Source of the DNA: Tenggerimyces flavus
GTDB lineage: Bacteria > Actinomycetota > Actinomycetes > Propionibacteriales > Actinopolymorphaceae
Length of the DNA: 64,000 nt
Direction of reading: 5' to 3'
NCBI RefSeq assembly: GCF_016907715.1
Contig: NZ_JAFBCM010000001.1
Coordinates: forward strand, 4,464,001 to 4,528,000
Shown: piece after piece, positions 25,680 through 35,872 of the stretch
How positions within the stretch are numbered: position 1 is the first letter of the stretch
Layout of the letters: the number at the start of each line of letters is the position of its first letter
Made by a program: the position numbers and the translations under genes
The notes under the pieces: model-generated
The model's input: the letters and a program-made list of their open reading frames with translations, nothing else
Told to the model about the DNA's origin: nothing
Database searches by the model: none

Positions 25680-26696
25680 CTAGCTCTGTGGCGCCGTTGC
25701 CGGCAGTCCGAACAACGCGAAGTGCTCGGCGCCGATGAACGAGGTGACCTCCGCGATCTTGTCGTCCCGCAGCGTGAGCACGTCGATCGACCAGGCGCGG
25801 TGTGGGCCTTCCTCGCCGATCGGCAGCAGGTAGCAGGCGATGGCGGGTTGGCCGTTCGCGCTGACGATCGTGTGCCGCCACGAGCCGCAGACGAACGGGA
25901 TCTTCGTCGCGAACTCCAGCACGGCGTCGATGCCCTGGTACCAACAGCTCAGCGGCGGCATCGACCAGGTGACGTCCTGCCTGACCAGCGCGACGAACGC
26001 CTCGGCGTCGCCGCGTTCGAGCGCTGCCGAGAAGCCGTTCACGATCTCCTTCAGACGCGCGTCGTCGAGCCGGCGGACCGTCTGCTGCTGGCTCCTGGTC
26101 GGCACCTTCTCGGCGAGGATCTTGCGTGCGCGTTGCAGCGCGGAGTTCACCGAGGCGGTGCTCGTGTCCATGACGTCGGCGATCTCGGCGGCGGAGAAGT
26201 TCAGCACCTCGAACAGCAGCAGCGCGGCGCGCTGGTTGCCCGGCAGGTGCTGCAGCGCGGCGATGAACGCGAGCTCGACGCCTTCGCGTTGCTCGATGCT
26301 CTCGTCGAGTCCGACGTCCGGGTACGGGCCGAGCCAGGCGACCTCGGTGTTGGGCTTGTCGTCGAGGACGGCCACGGAGCTCGACGGGCCGAGGTCCATC
26401 GGCAGCGCGCGGCGCTCGCGTCGTTCGACGGCGTCGAGGCACGTCCGCGTCGCGACCGTGTAGAGCCAGGACCGCAACGTGCCGCGGCCCTCGAACCGGT
26501 CCAGCTTCCGCCAGGCGCGGATCAGCGCATCCTGCAGCGCGTCGTCGGCGTCGTGAACCGAACCGAGCATCCGGTAGCAGTGCGCGTGCAGCTCGCGACG
26601 CAGCGGCGCCACCAGGCGGTCGAACGCCTCGTCGTCGCCGGATCTGGCGCTGGCGAGGTCGGGATCCGCGGTTTGCTCGAAGAAAGTTTCGCCCAC
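25680..26696 (-). CDS. ECF RNA polymerase sigma factor with SnoaL-like C-terminal domain
   Basis: 338 residues, longer than a typical ECF factor (about 190). Region 2 is LVAPLRRELHAHCYRMLGSVHDADDALQDALIRAWRKL territory; region 4 is LPGNQRAALLLFEVLNFSAAEIADVMDTS. After residue about 210 comes a SnoaL/NTF2-like domain (VNGFSAALERGDAEAFVALV, MPPLSCWYQGIDAVLEF), as in the SigG/SigX5-type ECF groups, where this domain replaces a separate anti-sigma factor. GTG 26696 is preferred; an ATG at 26729 is the alternative. It diverges from the hydrolase gene, 82 bp away, a plausible target. Confidence 0.88.
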   Translation of the reverse strand: MGETFFEQTADPDLASARSGDDEAFDRLVAPLRRELHAHCYRMLGSVHDADDALQDALIRAWRKLDRFEGRGTLRSWLYTVATRTCLDAVERRERRALPMDLGPSSSVAVLDDKPNTEVAWLGPYPDVGLDESIEQREGVELAFIAALQHLPGNQRAALLLFEVLNFSAAEIADVMDTSTASVNSALQRARKILAEKVPTRSQQQTVRRLDDARLKEIVNGFSAALERGDAEAFVALVRQDVTWSMPPLSCWYQGIDAVLEFATKIPFVCGSWRHTIVSANGQPAIACYLLPIGEEGPHRAWSIDVLTLRDDKIAEVTSFIGAEHFALFGLPATAPQS

Positions 26697-26778
26697 GCGA
26701 TGATTCTGCCTTGCCGGCGGCGGTCCCATCTTTCGAGAGGGCAGGATCGCCCTCGAGCAGCTACGAAGGAGACCTCCG

Positions 26779-27600
26779 ATGAACGACTCGATTCGTACCG
26801 GCACCATCCCCGTCGCGGGCGGCACGCAGTACTACGAGGTGCGGGGCAGCGGGCCGCTGCTGGCGCTCGTGGCAGCGCCGATGGATGCCGCGGCGTTCGC
26901 TCCGCTGGCGGACGACCTGGCCGCGGACTTCACGGTGCTGACGATCGACCCGCGGGGCATCGGCCGGAGCCCGTTGGACGACCCGTCGCAGGACTCGACG
27001 CCGGAGGACCGAGCCGACGACATGGTGGCCCTGGTCGCGCACCTGGACCTGGGGCCGGCGACAGTGTTCGGCTCGAGCGGCGGCGCGGTGACCACGCTCG
27101 CGCTGGCCGCGCGGCACCCTTCGGCCGTGCACACGGTGATCGCGCACGAGCCGCCGTTGAACGAGCTGCTGCCGGATCGCGAGACGCTGCACGAGAAGAC
27201 CGAGGAGATGATCGCGCTCTATGGGTCGGGCGACCCGGTGGGTGCGTGGCGGCTGTTCATGAAGGTGGGGAACCTGAACCTGCCGGACGAGATCTTCGAG
27301 ATGATCTTCGGCGGCGAGCGGGACGCGGCACGCGCGGAGGAGGAGCGGCGGTTCTTCCTGCACGAGCTGCGCGCGACCACGCACTTCGCGCCGGATCTTG
27401 GCGCCCTGCGGTCCGGCCCGGCGCGGCTGGTGATCGGGATCGGCGAGGAGTCGACGGACCAGCAGTGCGACCGTACGTCGCGCGCGCTCGGCGCCGAGCT
27501 GGGCATCGAGCCGACCCTGTTCCCGGGCGACCACACCGGCTTCGTCGACAACCCGGCCCCGTTCGCGAAGAAGCTGCGCGAGGTCCTTCGCCAGCCCTGA
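26779..27600 (+). CDS. Alpha/beta hydrolase
   Basis: 273 residues. The fold is shown by LTIDPRGIGRSP, the nucleophile elbow GSSGG (Ser100) and the C-terminal FPGDHTGFVDNP (His252). An oxyanion-hole segment comparable to HG appears as VAAPMDAAAF. A clear AAGGAGACC site precedes ATG. The substrate is unknown; relatives include esterases and haloperoxidase-like enzymes. It diverges from the sigma factor gene and converges on dinB across a TGATCATG hairpin. Confidence 0.85.
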   Translation: MNDSIRTGTIPVAGGTQYYEVRGSGPLLALVAAPMDAAAFAPLADDLAADFTVLTIDPRGIGRSPLDDPSQDSTPEDRADDMVALVAHLDLGPATVFGSSGGAVTTLALAARHPSAVHTVIAHEPPLNELLPDRETLHEKTEEMIALYGSGDPVGAWRLFMKVGNLNLPDEIFEMIFGGERDAARAEEERRFFLHELRATTHFAPDLGALRSGPARLVIGIGEESTDQQCDRTSRALGAELGIEPTLFPGDHTGFVDNPAPFAKKLREVLRQP

Positions 27601-27608
27601 CCCAGCCC

Positions 27609-27683
27609 GTGATCATGTACGTGATCATGAAGGCAAACCGGCGCATACGACGGCTAAGCCTTCATGATCACGAACATGATCAC
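27609..27683 (+). repeat. TGATCATG hairpin element, copy 2
   Basis: Left arm GTGATCATGTAC-GTGATCATGAAGGC, centre AAACCGGCGCATACGACG, right arm GCCTTCATGATCAC-GAACATGATCAC. The two half-units on each side repeat every 12 bases. It begins 9 bp after the hydrolase stop and ends 10 bp before the dinB stop, so it sits exactly between two convergent genes and could end transcription from both sides. Confidence 0.85.
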
Positions 27684-27692
27684 CGCGTCAGC

Positions 27693-28889
27693 TCAGTCGG
27701 GGAGGAGCGGCACGGTTTGGTGCTGGTCGTGGCCGAGGTGGACGGCCCGGGTGAGCGCCGACGTGCCGTACTTCTCGTGGACGTCGTCGATCGCCACGTC
27801 CAGCGCCGAGAGGTTGGCGTGGTCGAACGGCAGCTCCAGCTGGACGGTCGCGTCGTCGTCGAGGTTCTGCAAGGCCACCCCCACCAACGTGATGCCCTGG
27901 CGTTCGATGATCGGCATCGCGAGCTCGAGCAGGCCGCGGGCGGTGTGCAGGATCTTCTCGGTCTGCTGCGTCGGCCGCGACAGCGTGTGTGAACGGGTGG
28001 CGCGGGAGAAGTCGTCGAAGCGCAGCCGCAGGGTGATCGTTCGGCACAGCCGGCTCGCCTTCCGCAGCCGGCGGGTCACCCGGTCGACGAGCCCGACCAG
28101 CGCCGCCTCCACCGCACCGGGTGGCTTTCGCCGAGTACCCAGTGCCCGTTGCGCGCCGATCGAACGACGACGTACGCCCACCGTCACGGGCCGCGGGTCG
28201 CGGTTGTTGGCGAGCGCGAACAGGTGGTGCCCGACCGCCTTGCCCAGCATCGACGTCAGCCCGCGCTCGGCCAGCAGCGCGACGTCGCCGACCGTCACGA
28301 TCCCGCGCTGGTACAGCTTCTCCGCGGTGACGGCGCCGACGCCCCACAGCTTCTGCACCGGCAACGGATGCAGGAACGCGAGCTCCTCCTCCGGCTCGAC
28401 CACCAACAGCCCGTCCGGCTTCGCCACCCCGGACGCGACCTTCGCCAGGAACTTCGTCCGCGCCACCCCGACCGTGATCGGCAACCCCACCTCGGCGAAC
28501 ACGTCCCGCCGCAGCTTCGCCGCGATCTCCCGCGGCGAGCCGGCGATCCGCCACAGCCCGCCGACGTCGAGGAACGCCTCGTCGATCGACAGCCCCTCGA
28601 CCAACGGCGTGGTGTTGCGAAAGATCTCGAACACCTCGTCGCTCGCCTTGGAGTACGCGTCGAACCGGCACGGCACCGTGATCGCGTCCGGGCACAGCTC
28701 ACGCGCCTGCCGCCCGGTCATCGCGGTCTTGACCCCGAACGCCTTCGCCTCGTAGCTCGCCGCCAACACCACGCCGCCGCCGACCAGCACCGGCTTCCCG
28801 CGAAGGCGCGGGTCGTCACGCTGCTCGACCGACGCGTAGAACGAGTCGAGGTCAGCGTGCAGGATCGTCGCCTTCCCGGTCACGAACAC
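27693..28889 (-). CDS. dinB: DNA polymerase IV (Y-family)
   Basis: 398 residues. Y-family motifs are ILHADLDSFYASVEQ (metal-binding Asp), VLAASYEAKAFGV, and GLSIDEAFLDV (catalytic Asp-Glu), followed by helix-hairpin-helix and little-finger domains. Near the C-terminus VQLELPF is a good beta-clamp binding motif. It performs translesion synthesis. A LexA-type box overlaps the start region. GTG 28889 is the listed start, with GTG 28883 equally possible. Confidence 0.95.
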   Translation of the reverse strand: MFVTGKATILHADLDSFYASVEQRDDPRLRGKPVLVGGGVVLAASYEAKAFGVKTAMTGRQARELCPDAITVPCRFDAYSKASDEVFEIFRNTTPLVEGLSIDEAFLDVGGLWRIAGSPREIAAKLRRDVFAEVGLPITVGVARTKFLAKVASGVAKPDGLLVVEPEEELAFLHPLPVQKLWGVGAVTAEKLYQRGIVTVGDVALLAERGLTSMLGKAVGHHLFALANNRDPRPVTVGVRRRSIGAQRALGTRRKPPGAVEAALVGLVDRVTRRLRKASRLCRTITLRLRFDDFSRATRSHTLSRPTQQTEKILHTARGLLELAMPIIERQGITLVGVALQNLDDDATVQLELPFDHANLSALDVAIDDVHEKYGTSALTRAVHLGHDQHQTVPLLPD

Positions 28890-28896
28890 ATGTTCG
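28883..28896 (-). promoter_or_regulatory. LexA (SOS) box at dinB start
   Basis: CGAAC-ACAT-GTTCG is a perfect 5-4-5 palindrome matching the actinobacterial LexA consensus (CGAAC-N4-GTTCG). It overlaps the proposed dinB start codon, which implies either a leaderless transcript or a start slightly downstream. DNA-damage induction of dinB is inferred. Confidence 0.75.
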
Positions 28897-28924
28897 CATC
28901 GACCACCGACAATCCGCGAGCCCC

Positions 28925-29623
28925 TCAGTCGAGACGAACGCTCAGATAGTCGCTGAGCCGAGCCGAGGCGGTCAGCATCGCCAACCCCCGCTCGGTGAGC
29001 TTGTGCTGCCAGCCCGTCAACGCGGCGGCCAGCGAGTCGGTCCCGCCCGCCGTACGGACCTGCTGAACGACGGACGCGATGTGCTCCAGCAGATACCCGC
29101 CCCGCCGCAGCAGGTGCGCGAGCTCGGCGTCGCGGACGTCGCTCGCCCCGTACGTGCGATACCCGGTCGCCGGATCGCGAACAGGTACGAGGATGCCGAC
29201 GCTCTCCCAGGCGCGCAGCGTCGCCGGCGTCACGCCGAGCCGGTGCGCGAGCTCGCCGATCGTCCGCTCACCCGCGGGCGCCGCGGGGGAGGTGTCGGTC
29301 AGCTGCTCGATCGCCGCCCGGACCGAGGCCAGGGTCTCCCGGTCGCGGAGGAGCTGACCGTGGCCGCGGTCGATGACCAACAAGGCGTGGTCGAGCTCGG
29401 AACGGTGGACCGCCGCCATGATCTGCCCGCTGGCCGCGTGGCCGTACGCGGGAATGAGCGCGAGGTAGGCACGGAGCGCTGCCGCGTGCACTCTGGTGTA
29501 GACGCGGTAGCCGCTCGCGGTGCGCTCGGCCGGCGGGAGGAAGCCGCTCCGCTCGTAGTTGCGGACCGCCTGGGTGGAAATCCCGTGCTCCCGGGCCAGG
29601 TCCGTAGGTCTCAGGGTGGGCAC
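28925..29623 (-). CDS. MerR-family regulator with two MerR DNA-binding domains
   Basis: 232 residues. Residues about 3-70 form a MerR winged helix (RPTDLAREHGISTQAVRNYE, SGYRVYTRVHAAALRA). Residues about 118-188 form a second one (TIGELAHRLGVTPATLRAWE, GYRTYGASDVRDAELAHLLR). Classical MerR proteins have one such domain followed by a dimerising helix and ligand domain. This layout, with helices between and after the two domains, matches TioE-type regulators. It is transcribed divergently from an erythromycin-esterase operon and probably controls it. Confidence 0.85.
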   Translation of the reverse strand: MPTLRPTDLAREHGISTQAVRNYERSGFLPPAERTASGYRVYTRVHAAALRAYLALIPAYGHAASGQIMAAVHRSELDHALLVIDRGHGQLLRDRETLASVRAAIEQLTDTSPAAPAGERTIGELAHRLGVTPATLRAWESVGILVPVRDPATGYRTYGASDVRDAELAHLLRRGGYLLEHIASVVQQVRTAGGTDSLAAALTGWQHKLTERGLAMLTASARLSDYLSVRLD

Positions 29624-29626
29624 TAG

Positions 29627-29676
29627 TTGGAGACTTTATCGCACCGGTGCCGGCCAGAGGTCGGAGAAAGTCTCAA
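29627..29676. promoter_or_regulatory. Inverted repeat between MerR and esterase genes
   Basis: TTGGAGACTTT (29627-29637) and AAAGTCTCAA (29667-29676) are inverted copies with one extra G. The left arm abuts the regulator's start codon. The right arm covers the likely -35 position of the esterase promoter, whose -10 may be TACGAT at 29692-29697, only 8 bp before ATG 29706 (leaderless). Two separated sites suit a regulator with two DNA-binding domains. Confidence 0.5.
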
Positions 29677-29705
29677 CCGTCTGCTCAACGATACGATCTA
29701 GGCAT

Positions 29706-30815
29706 ATGAGCCAGGACATCCGGGAGTTCCTCCCATCCTCATTCGACGTGTTGGCCCTCGGCGAACCCACCCACCTGGAGCCCGTCTTCGGCCGGATCCG
29801 CAACGACCTCCTCACCCACCTCGTCGACCAGGGCGTGAGGTCGATCGCCATCGAATCGGACCGCATCGCCGCGCTCGTCGTCGACGACTTCGTCCGCGAG
29901 GGCGTCGGCAGCCTGGACGAGGCGATGAGCGCGGGCTTCTCGCACAATCTCGGCACGTTCGACACCTACCGCCAGCTCGTCGCCTGGCTGCGCGAGTACA
30001 ACCAAAGCCGACCGGTCGCGGAACGGGTGGCGTTCCACGGCTTCGACGCACCCACCGAGAACATGTCCGCACCCAGCCCCCTCGCGTACCTCGAGAAGGC
30101 TCGCGACTACCTGAAGCTGGACCACGACCTCGCCAGCCTCGTCGGCGACGACGAACGCTGGAGCCGCACGGAGGCGATCCTGGATCCCGCCGCCTCGCCG
30201 GGCGCGACCCAGGACGCCGAGCAGCTCCGCGCGATCGGCGAGGAGATGCTCCGCCAGCTCGACGACGCTCCCGCCGACACCGTCGAGTGGCGCCGCGCCA
30301 GGATCCACCTCACCGCCGGCCTCGGCCTGCTCCGCTACCACAAGCAGTCCGCCCGGCCAGAAGAGCAGGCCGCACGGATCTACCGCCTGCTCTCCTTGAG
30401 AGACGGGCTGATGGCCCAGAACCTGATCGAGATCCGCCAAGTCGAAGCCCGCCGCGGCCGAACGGTGTTGTTCGCCCACAACACCCATCTGCAGAAGCAC
30501 TACGCCGCCTGGCGGCTCGGGGAGATGGACCTCGGCTGGATCGGTGCCGGAGCGATCGTCGCCGCACTCTGGGGCGACAAGTACGTCTTCGTCGCCGGCA
30601 GCCTGGGCCGCAGCGAGCACCTCGGACTGGGAGAGCCGGAGTCCGACACCCACGAGGGACTGCTCCAGAAGGAGTTCACGACCTGGGGTCTGACCGCGAC
30701 TGACGTGAGGTCCGGTCGCGTCCGCACCGACCACGATCCGAGGACGGGGCTCATCCCGCTCAACCCCGCCACGCTGGACGGGGCCGACGCGATCCTGCAC
30801 ATCGCGGACGCATGA
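29706..30815 (+). CDS. Erythromycin esterase family protein
   Basis: 369 residues. The family's active-site segments are visible: LALGEPTHLEPVFGRIRND near the N-terminus (Glu20 and His23), RSIAIESDR, ERVAFHGFDAP, and VLFAHNTHLQKH at about residues 255-265. Members hydrolyse the lactone of 14-membered macrolides, but many relatives act on other substrates, so resistance is a possibility only. ATG 29706 is chosen; the open frame upstream crosses the regulator promoter. The stop overlaps the next start (ATGA). Confidence 0.85.
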   Translation: MSQDIREFLPSSFDVLALGEPTHLEPVFGRIRNDLLTHLVDQGVRSIAIESDRIAALVVDDFVREGVGSLDEAMSAGFSHNLGTFDTYRQLVAWLREYNQSRPVAERVAFHGFDAPTENMSAPSPLAYLEKARDYLKLDHDLASLVGDDERWSRTEAILDPAASPGATQDAEQLRAIGEEMLRQLDDAPADTVEWRRARIHLTAGLGLLRYHKQSARPEEQAARIYRLLSLRDGLMAQNLIEIRQVEARRGRTVLFAHNTHLQKHYAAWRLGEMDLGWIGAGAIVAALWGDKYVFVAGSLGRSEHLGLGEPESDTHEGLLQKEFTTWGLTATDVRSGRVRTDHDPRTGLIPLNPATLDGADAILHIADA

Positions 30816-31315
30816 CCGACTTCGAGCTGAGCCAGGACGAGCTCCGCGCGGTGACCGCCTTCGCGGCGGCCTGCGCGGAGGACGTCCTGGACGTCTTCGC
30901 GCAGGCGCACCCCGACGACCCCCGTCCGAGGGAAGCGATCGAGGCGGCGTGGGCGTTCGCTCGCGGCGGCAAGCGGACCAAGGCGATCCGTGACGCCGCC
31001 TGGGCGGCCATGCGGGCAGCGAGCGAAGCCGACACCGAAGTCGCGCGCGAAGCTGCCCGGGCCGCCCTCGCTGCCGCAGGAGCGGCGTACCTGCATCCGC
31101 TCGCGAAGGCCACCCAGGTCAAGCACCTCCTCGGGTCGGCGGCGTACGCGGCGCGCGTCGCCGAGCTGACGACTGGAGAGGCGCGGCTCGAGCGCGCAAC
31201 GCAGCGCGCGACGCCCACCGTCGTCGAAGTGCTCGAGCGCTATCCCTCGGCACCACCGGGCGGAGGTCGCGTCGGCGAGCTCATCCGCGAGCTCGACGCC
31301 ACCCTCCGGAGCTAG
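30812..31315 (+). CDS. Imm-5-like putative immunity protein
   Basis: 167 residues, all-helical and alanine-rich. The pattern ELSQDELRAVTAFAAACAED, DPRPREAIEAAWAFARGG, AAWAAMRAA and AYLHPLAKATQVKHLLGSA is that of a small actinobacterial family labelled putative immunity protein (Imm-5-like) in domain collections, as I recall it. No toxin gene is adjacent. It is translationally coupled to the erythromycin-esterase gene, so it may belong to the same resistance module. Function is unproven. Confidence 0.6.
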   Translation: MTDFELSQDELRAVTAFAAACAEDVLDVFAQAHPDDPRPREAIEAAWAFARGGKRTKAIRDAAWAAMRAASEADTEVAREAARAALAAAGAAYLHPLAKATQVKHLLGSAAYAARVAELTTGEARLERATQRATPTVVEVLERYPSAPPGGGRVGELIRELDATLRS

Positions 31316-32049
31316 GAGGCGGCGATGCCGTCCAGCAACGCATGGAGGCCGAACGTGAAGCTGCGTTCGGTCTCCGCCTCGACGTACTCCAGGTACGTCT
31401 GCCCAGGCGCGAAGGCCGCGCCCGACTGCAGTCCCATGGCGCGCGGGAAGCGCGCGGTGAAGTCCGGCGCGACCTCGTCCAGCAGCGAGGCGCGCGAGCT
31501 CCACCACTCCTCGTCCGACACCCCCGTCGCCAAGGCCGCCTGCCGCGAGTCGACCACCGAGGAGGCGTTGCCCCGGACGAAGTGCATGACGATCGCGAAC
31601 ACTCGCCGCTGCTCGTCCGCGGGCAGCCCGGTCCGTTCCAACACCCCGGCGGCCGCGTCGGTCGAGGCGAACTCGCCCGGCCCGAGCACCGGCCGCGCCT
31701 GCGAGATCTGGAGCACCCACGGATGCCGCAGATAGAACGCACGCCAGTCCGTCGCCCACGCGGTGACGGCCTCCCGCCAGGGCAACGCGGCGTCGTACGT
31801 CGACGGCAGCTCGCCCAGCAGGTGGTCGTACATCAGGTCGAGCAGCTCCCGCTTGCTCGGCACGTACGTGTAGAGCGCCATCGCCGTCCGGCCGAGCCGC
31901 TCGCCGACCGTACGCATCGACAGCGCGGCCATGCCTTCGCTGTCGGCGATGTCGGTGGCCACCCGGATGATGTCGTCGATGGAGAGCGCTGGCTTGGGTC
32001 CGGGACTCGTGCGAGGCTCGGGCGCACCCGCACGCCAGAGCAACCGCAT
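31312..32049 (-). CDS. TetR-family transcriptional regulator
   Basis: About 245 residues from ATG 32049; a GTG at 32088 would add 13. The N-terminal TetR helix-turn-helix is clear (IIRVATDIADSEGMAALSMR, LGRTAMALYTYVPSKREL), followed by a C-terminal TetR_C-like ligand and dimer domain (WREAVTAWATDWRAFYLRHPW). It is divergent from the UvrA-like gene with a 13-bp palindrome between them, so it probably represses that gene and itself. The 3' end overlaps the preceding convergent gene by four bases. Confidence 0.88.
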   Translation of the reverse strand: MRLLWRAGAPEPRTSPGPKPALSIDDIIRVATDIADSEGMAALSMRTVGERLGRTAMALYTYVPSKRELLDLMYDHLLGELPSTYDAALPWREAVTAWATDWRAFYLRHPWVLQISQARPVLGPGEFASTDAAAGVLERTGLPADEQRRVFAIVMHFVRGNASSVVDSRQAALATGVSDEEWWSSRASLLDEVAPDFTARFPRAMGLQSGAAFAPGQTYLEYVEAETERSFTFGLHALLDGIAAS

Positions 32050-32100
32050 CGACCGCTCCGCCTCGCCCTGGCCCGCGAAAACCACCACCCGAACGAACTC

Positions 32101-32113
32101 CTTACGTTGTAAG
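32101..32113. promoter_or_regulatory. TetR operator candidate
   Basis: CTTAC-GTT-GTAAG is a perfect inverted repeat in the gap between the divergent TetR and UvrA-like genes. TATAAG at 32115-32120 right next to it is a plausible -10 element for the UvrA-like gene, so binding would block that promoter. The regulator-target link is inferred from position. Confidence 0.6.
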
Positions 32114-32148
32114 CTATAAGGCCCGTGACTCTAGCTGCTAAGGAAACG

Positions 32149-34410
<2,262 letters not shown>

Positions 34411-34521
34411 AGGCGTGTCGCGGAAGTTTCGGTAGGGTCCGGACCTCGTTCCAAGATCCGCGGACACCGTCCCTCGGCGCGTGCAACGCTGAAACCCATC
34501 GACCTTTGGGGGGCCAAGGCC

Positions 34522-35844
34522 GTGGGCATGCGTGCGAGATTCCTCGCGGCTTCGGCCGTGGTCGGCGCGGCGATACTGCTGACGCCGACCGCGGCGAGCG
34601 CCGCCATCTCGTTGGACTCGACCTTCGGAACCGGCGGCGCCGTGCTGACCGACCTCGGCGGGGCGGACAGCGTGGACGCCGCCAACGACGTGCTCGTCCA
34701 GCCGGACGGCGCCATCGGCGCCGCGGGCTGGTCGACGCCGTCGGGTGGCACCGGTGACTTCGCGCTGGTCCGCTACCTGGCGAACGGAGCGCTGGACCCG
34801 TCGTTCGGTACGGGCGGCAAGGTGACGACCGACTTTGGCGGGCAGGACGACATCGCGACCGCGCTGGTGCGGCAGCCCGACGGCAAGCTCGTGGTCGTCG
34901 GACTTTCCGGAACCGGCTGGAACTATCGCTTCGCCGCCGCCCGGTATCTCGCGAACGGGACGCTGGACTCGACGTTCGGCACCGGCGGCAAGGTGCTGAC
35001 CAACCTGTACAGCAGCGCGATCGGCGGCGCGCGTGCCGTCGCGCTGCAGTCGAACGGCCGGATCGTGGTCGCCGGCGGGGCGTACTCGACGGCGGTCGGC
35101 TGGCAGTTCGCGACCGTTCGGTATCTCGCGAACGGGACCCTCGACTCGGCGTTCGGCACCGGCGGGATCGCGCTCACGTCGGTCAGCGTGCCGGACGTGA
35201 GCAGCCGGCCGTTCGACCTCGCGTACGCCGTCGCCATCCAGTCCAACGGCCGGATCGTCGTCGCCGGCAACGCGGGGCGGGACTACGGGCGGGGCGGGAT
35301 CGGCTGGGAGTTCGGGCTCGTCCGTCTCACCGCGGCTGGTGCGCTCGACACCTCGTTCGGCAGCGGCGGGAAGACGGTCACGAACGTGTCGACCGGCCGG
35401 TCGCGGGTGCACGACCTCGCGGTCCGATCCGACGGCCGGATCGTCGTCGCGGGCGAGGCGGGCGCGTCCCTCACTGGCGGCAACAACGACCTCACGTTGG
35501 CGCGGTACAAGGCGAACGGCACGCTCGACACCGCGTTCGGCACCGGCGGGGTCGTCCAGACCGACGTCAACGGCGCCGGCAGTCACGACAGCGCGTCGGA
35601 TCTCGCGCTCCGTTCGGACAACGGGGTGCTGGTCGCCGGCTCGACGTCGGTGAACGGTCAGCTCGTCTTCGCGGTCGCTCGTTACGGCGCGAACGGCGCG
35701 CTCGCGGAGCTCGTCCCCACCGCTGTGGGGGACTACGACTACGGGTACGGGATGGCGGTGCAGACGAACGGGCGGCTTGTCGTCGGCGGCCAGTCGTACG
35801 GAGCGAGTGGGAGCGACTTCGCGGTGGCGAGGAACCTCCCTTAG
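34522..35844 (+). CDS. Secreted delta-60 repeat protein
   Basis: 440 residues. A Sec signal peptide (ARFLAASAVVGAAILLTPTAASA) precedes about seven repeats of 50-60 residues, each with the pattern ALDPSFGTGGKV...DGKLVVVG...FAAARYLANG. These are delta-60 repeats, a beta-propeller-like module of secreted bacterial proteins; no enzymatic function is known. The GTG 34522 start has GGGGGG 8 bp upstream; ATG 34528 is an alternative. It begins 111 bp after the UvrA-like gene and ends 28 bp before the PLP enzyme. Confidence 0.82.
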   Translation: MGMRARFLAASAVVGAAILLTPTAASAAISLDSTFGTGGAVLTDLGGADSVDAANDVLVQPDGAIGAAGWSTPSGGTGDFALVRYLANGALDPSFGTGGKVTTDFGGQDDIATALVRQPDGKLVVVGLSGTGWNYRFAAARYLANGTLDSTFGTGGKVLTNLYSSAIGGARAVALQSNGRIVVAGGAYSTAVGWQFATVRYLANGTLDSAFGTGGIALTSVSVPDVSSRPFDLAYAVAIQSNGRIVVAGNAGRDYGRGGIGWEFGLVRLTAAGALDTSFGSGGKTVTNVSTGRSRVHDLAVRSDGRIVVAGEAGASLTGGNNDLTLARYKANGTLDTAFGTGGVVQTDVNGAGSHDSASDLALRSDNGVLVAGSTSVNGQLVFAVARYGANGALAELVPTAVGDYDYGYGMAVQTNGRLVVGGQSYGASGSDFAVARNLP

Positions 35845-35872
35845 CCCAGGTCGGCCGTTAGGGTCGTCGGCC

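Noticed and set aside
30812-31315. A toxin-immunity locus
   Set aside because: The immunity-like protein has no adjacent polymorphic toxin or secretion gene; its partner is an esterase homologue.
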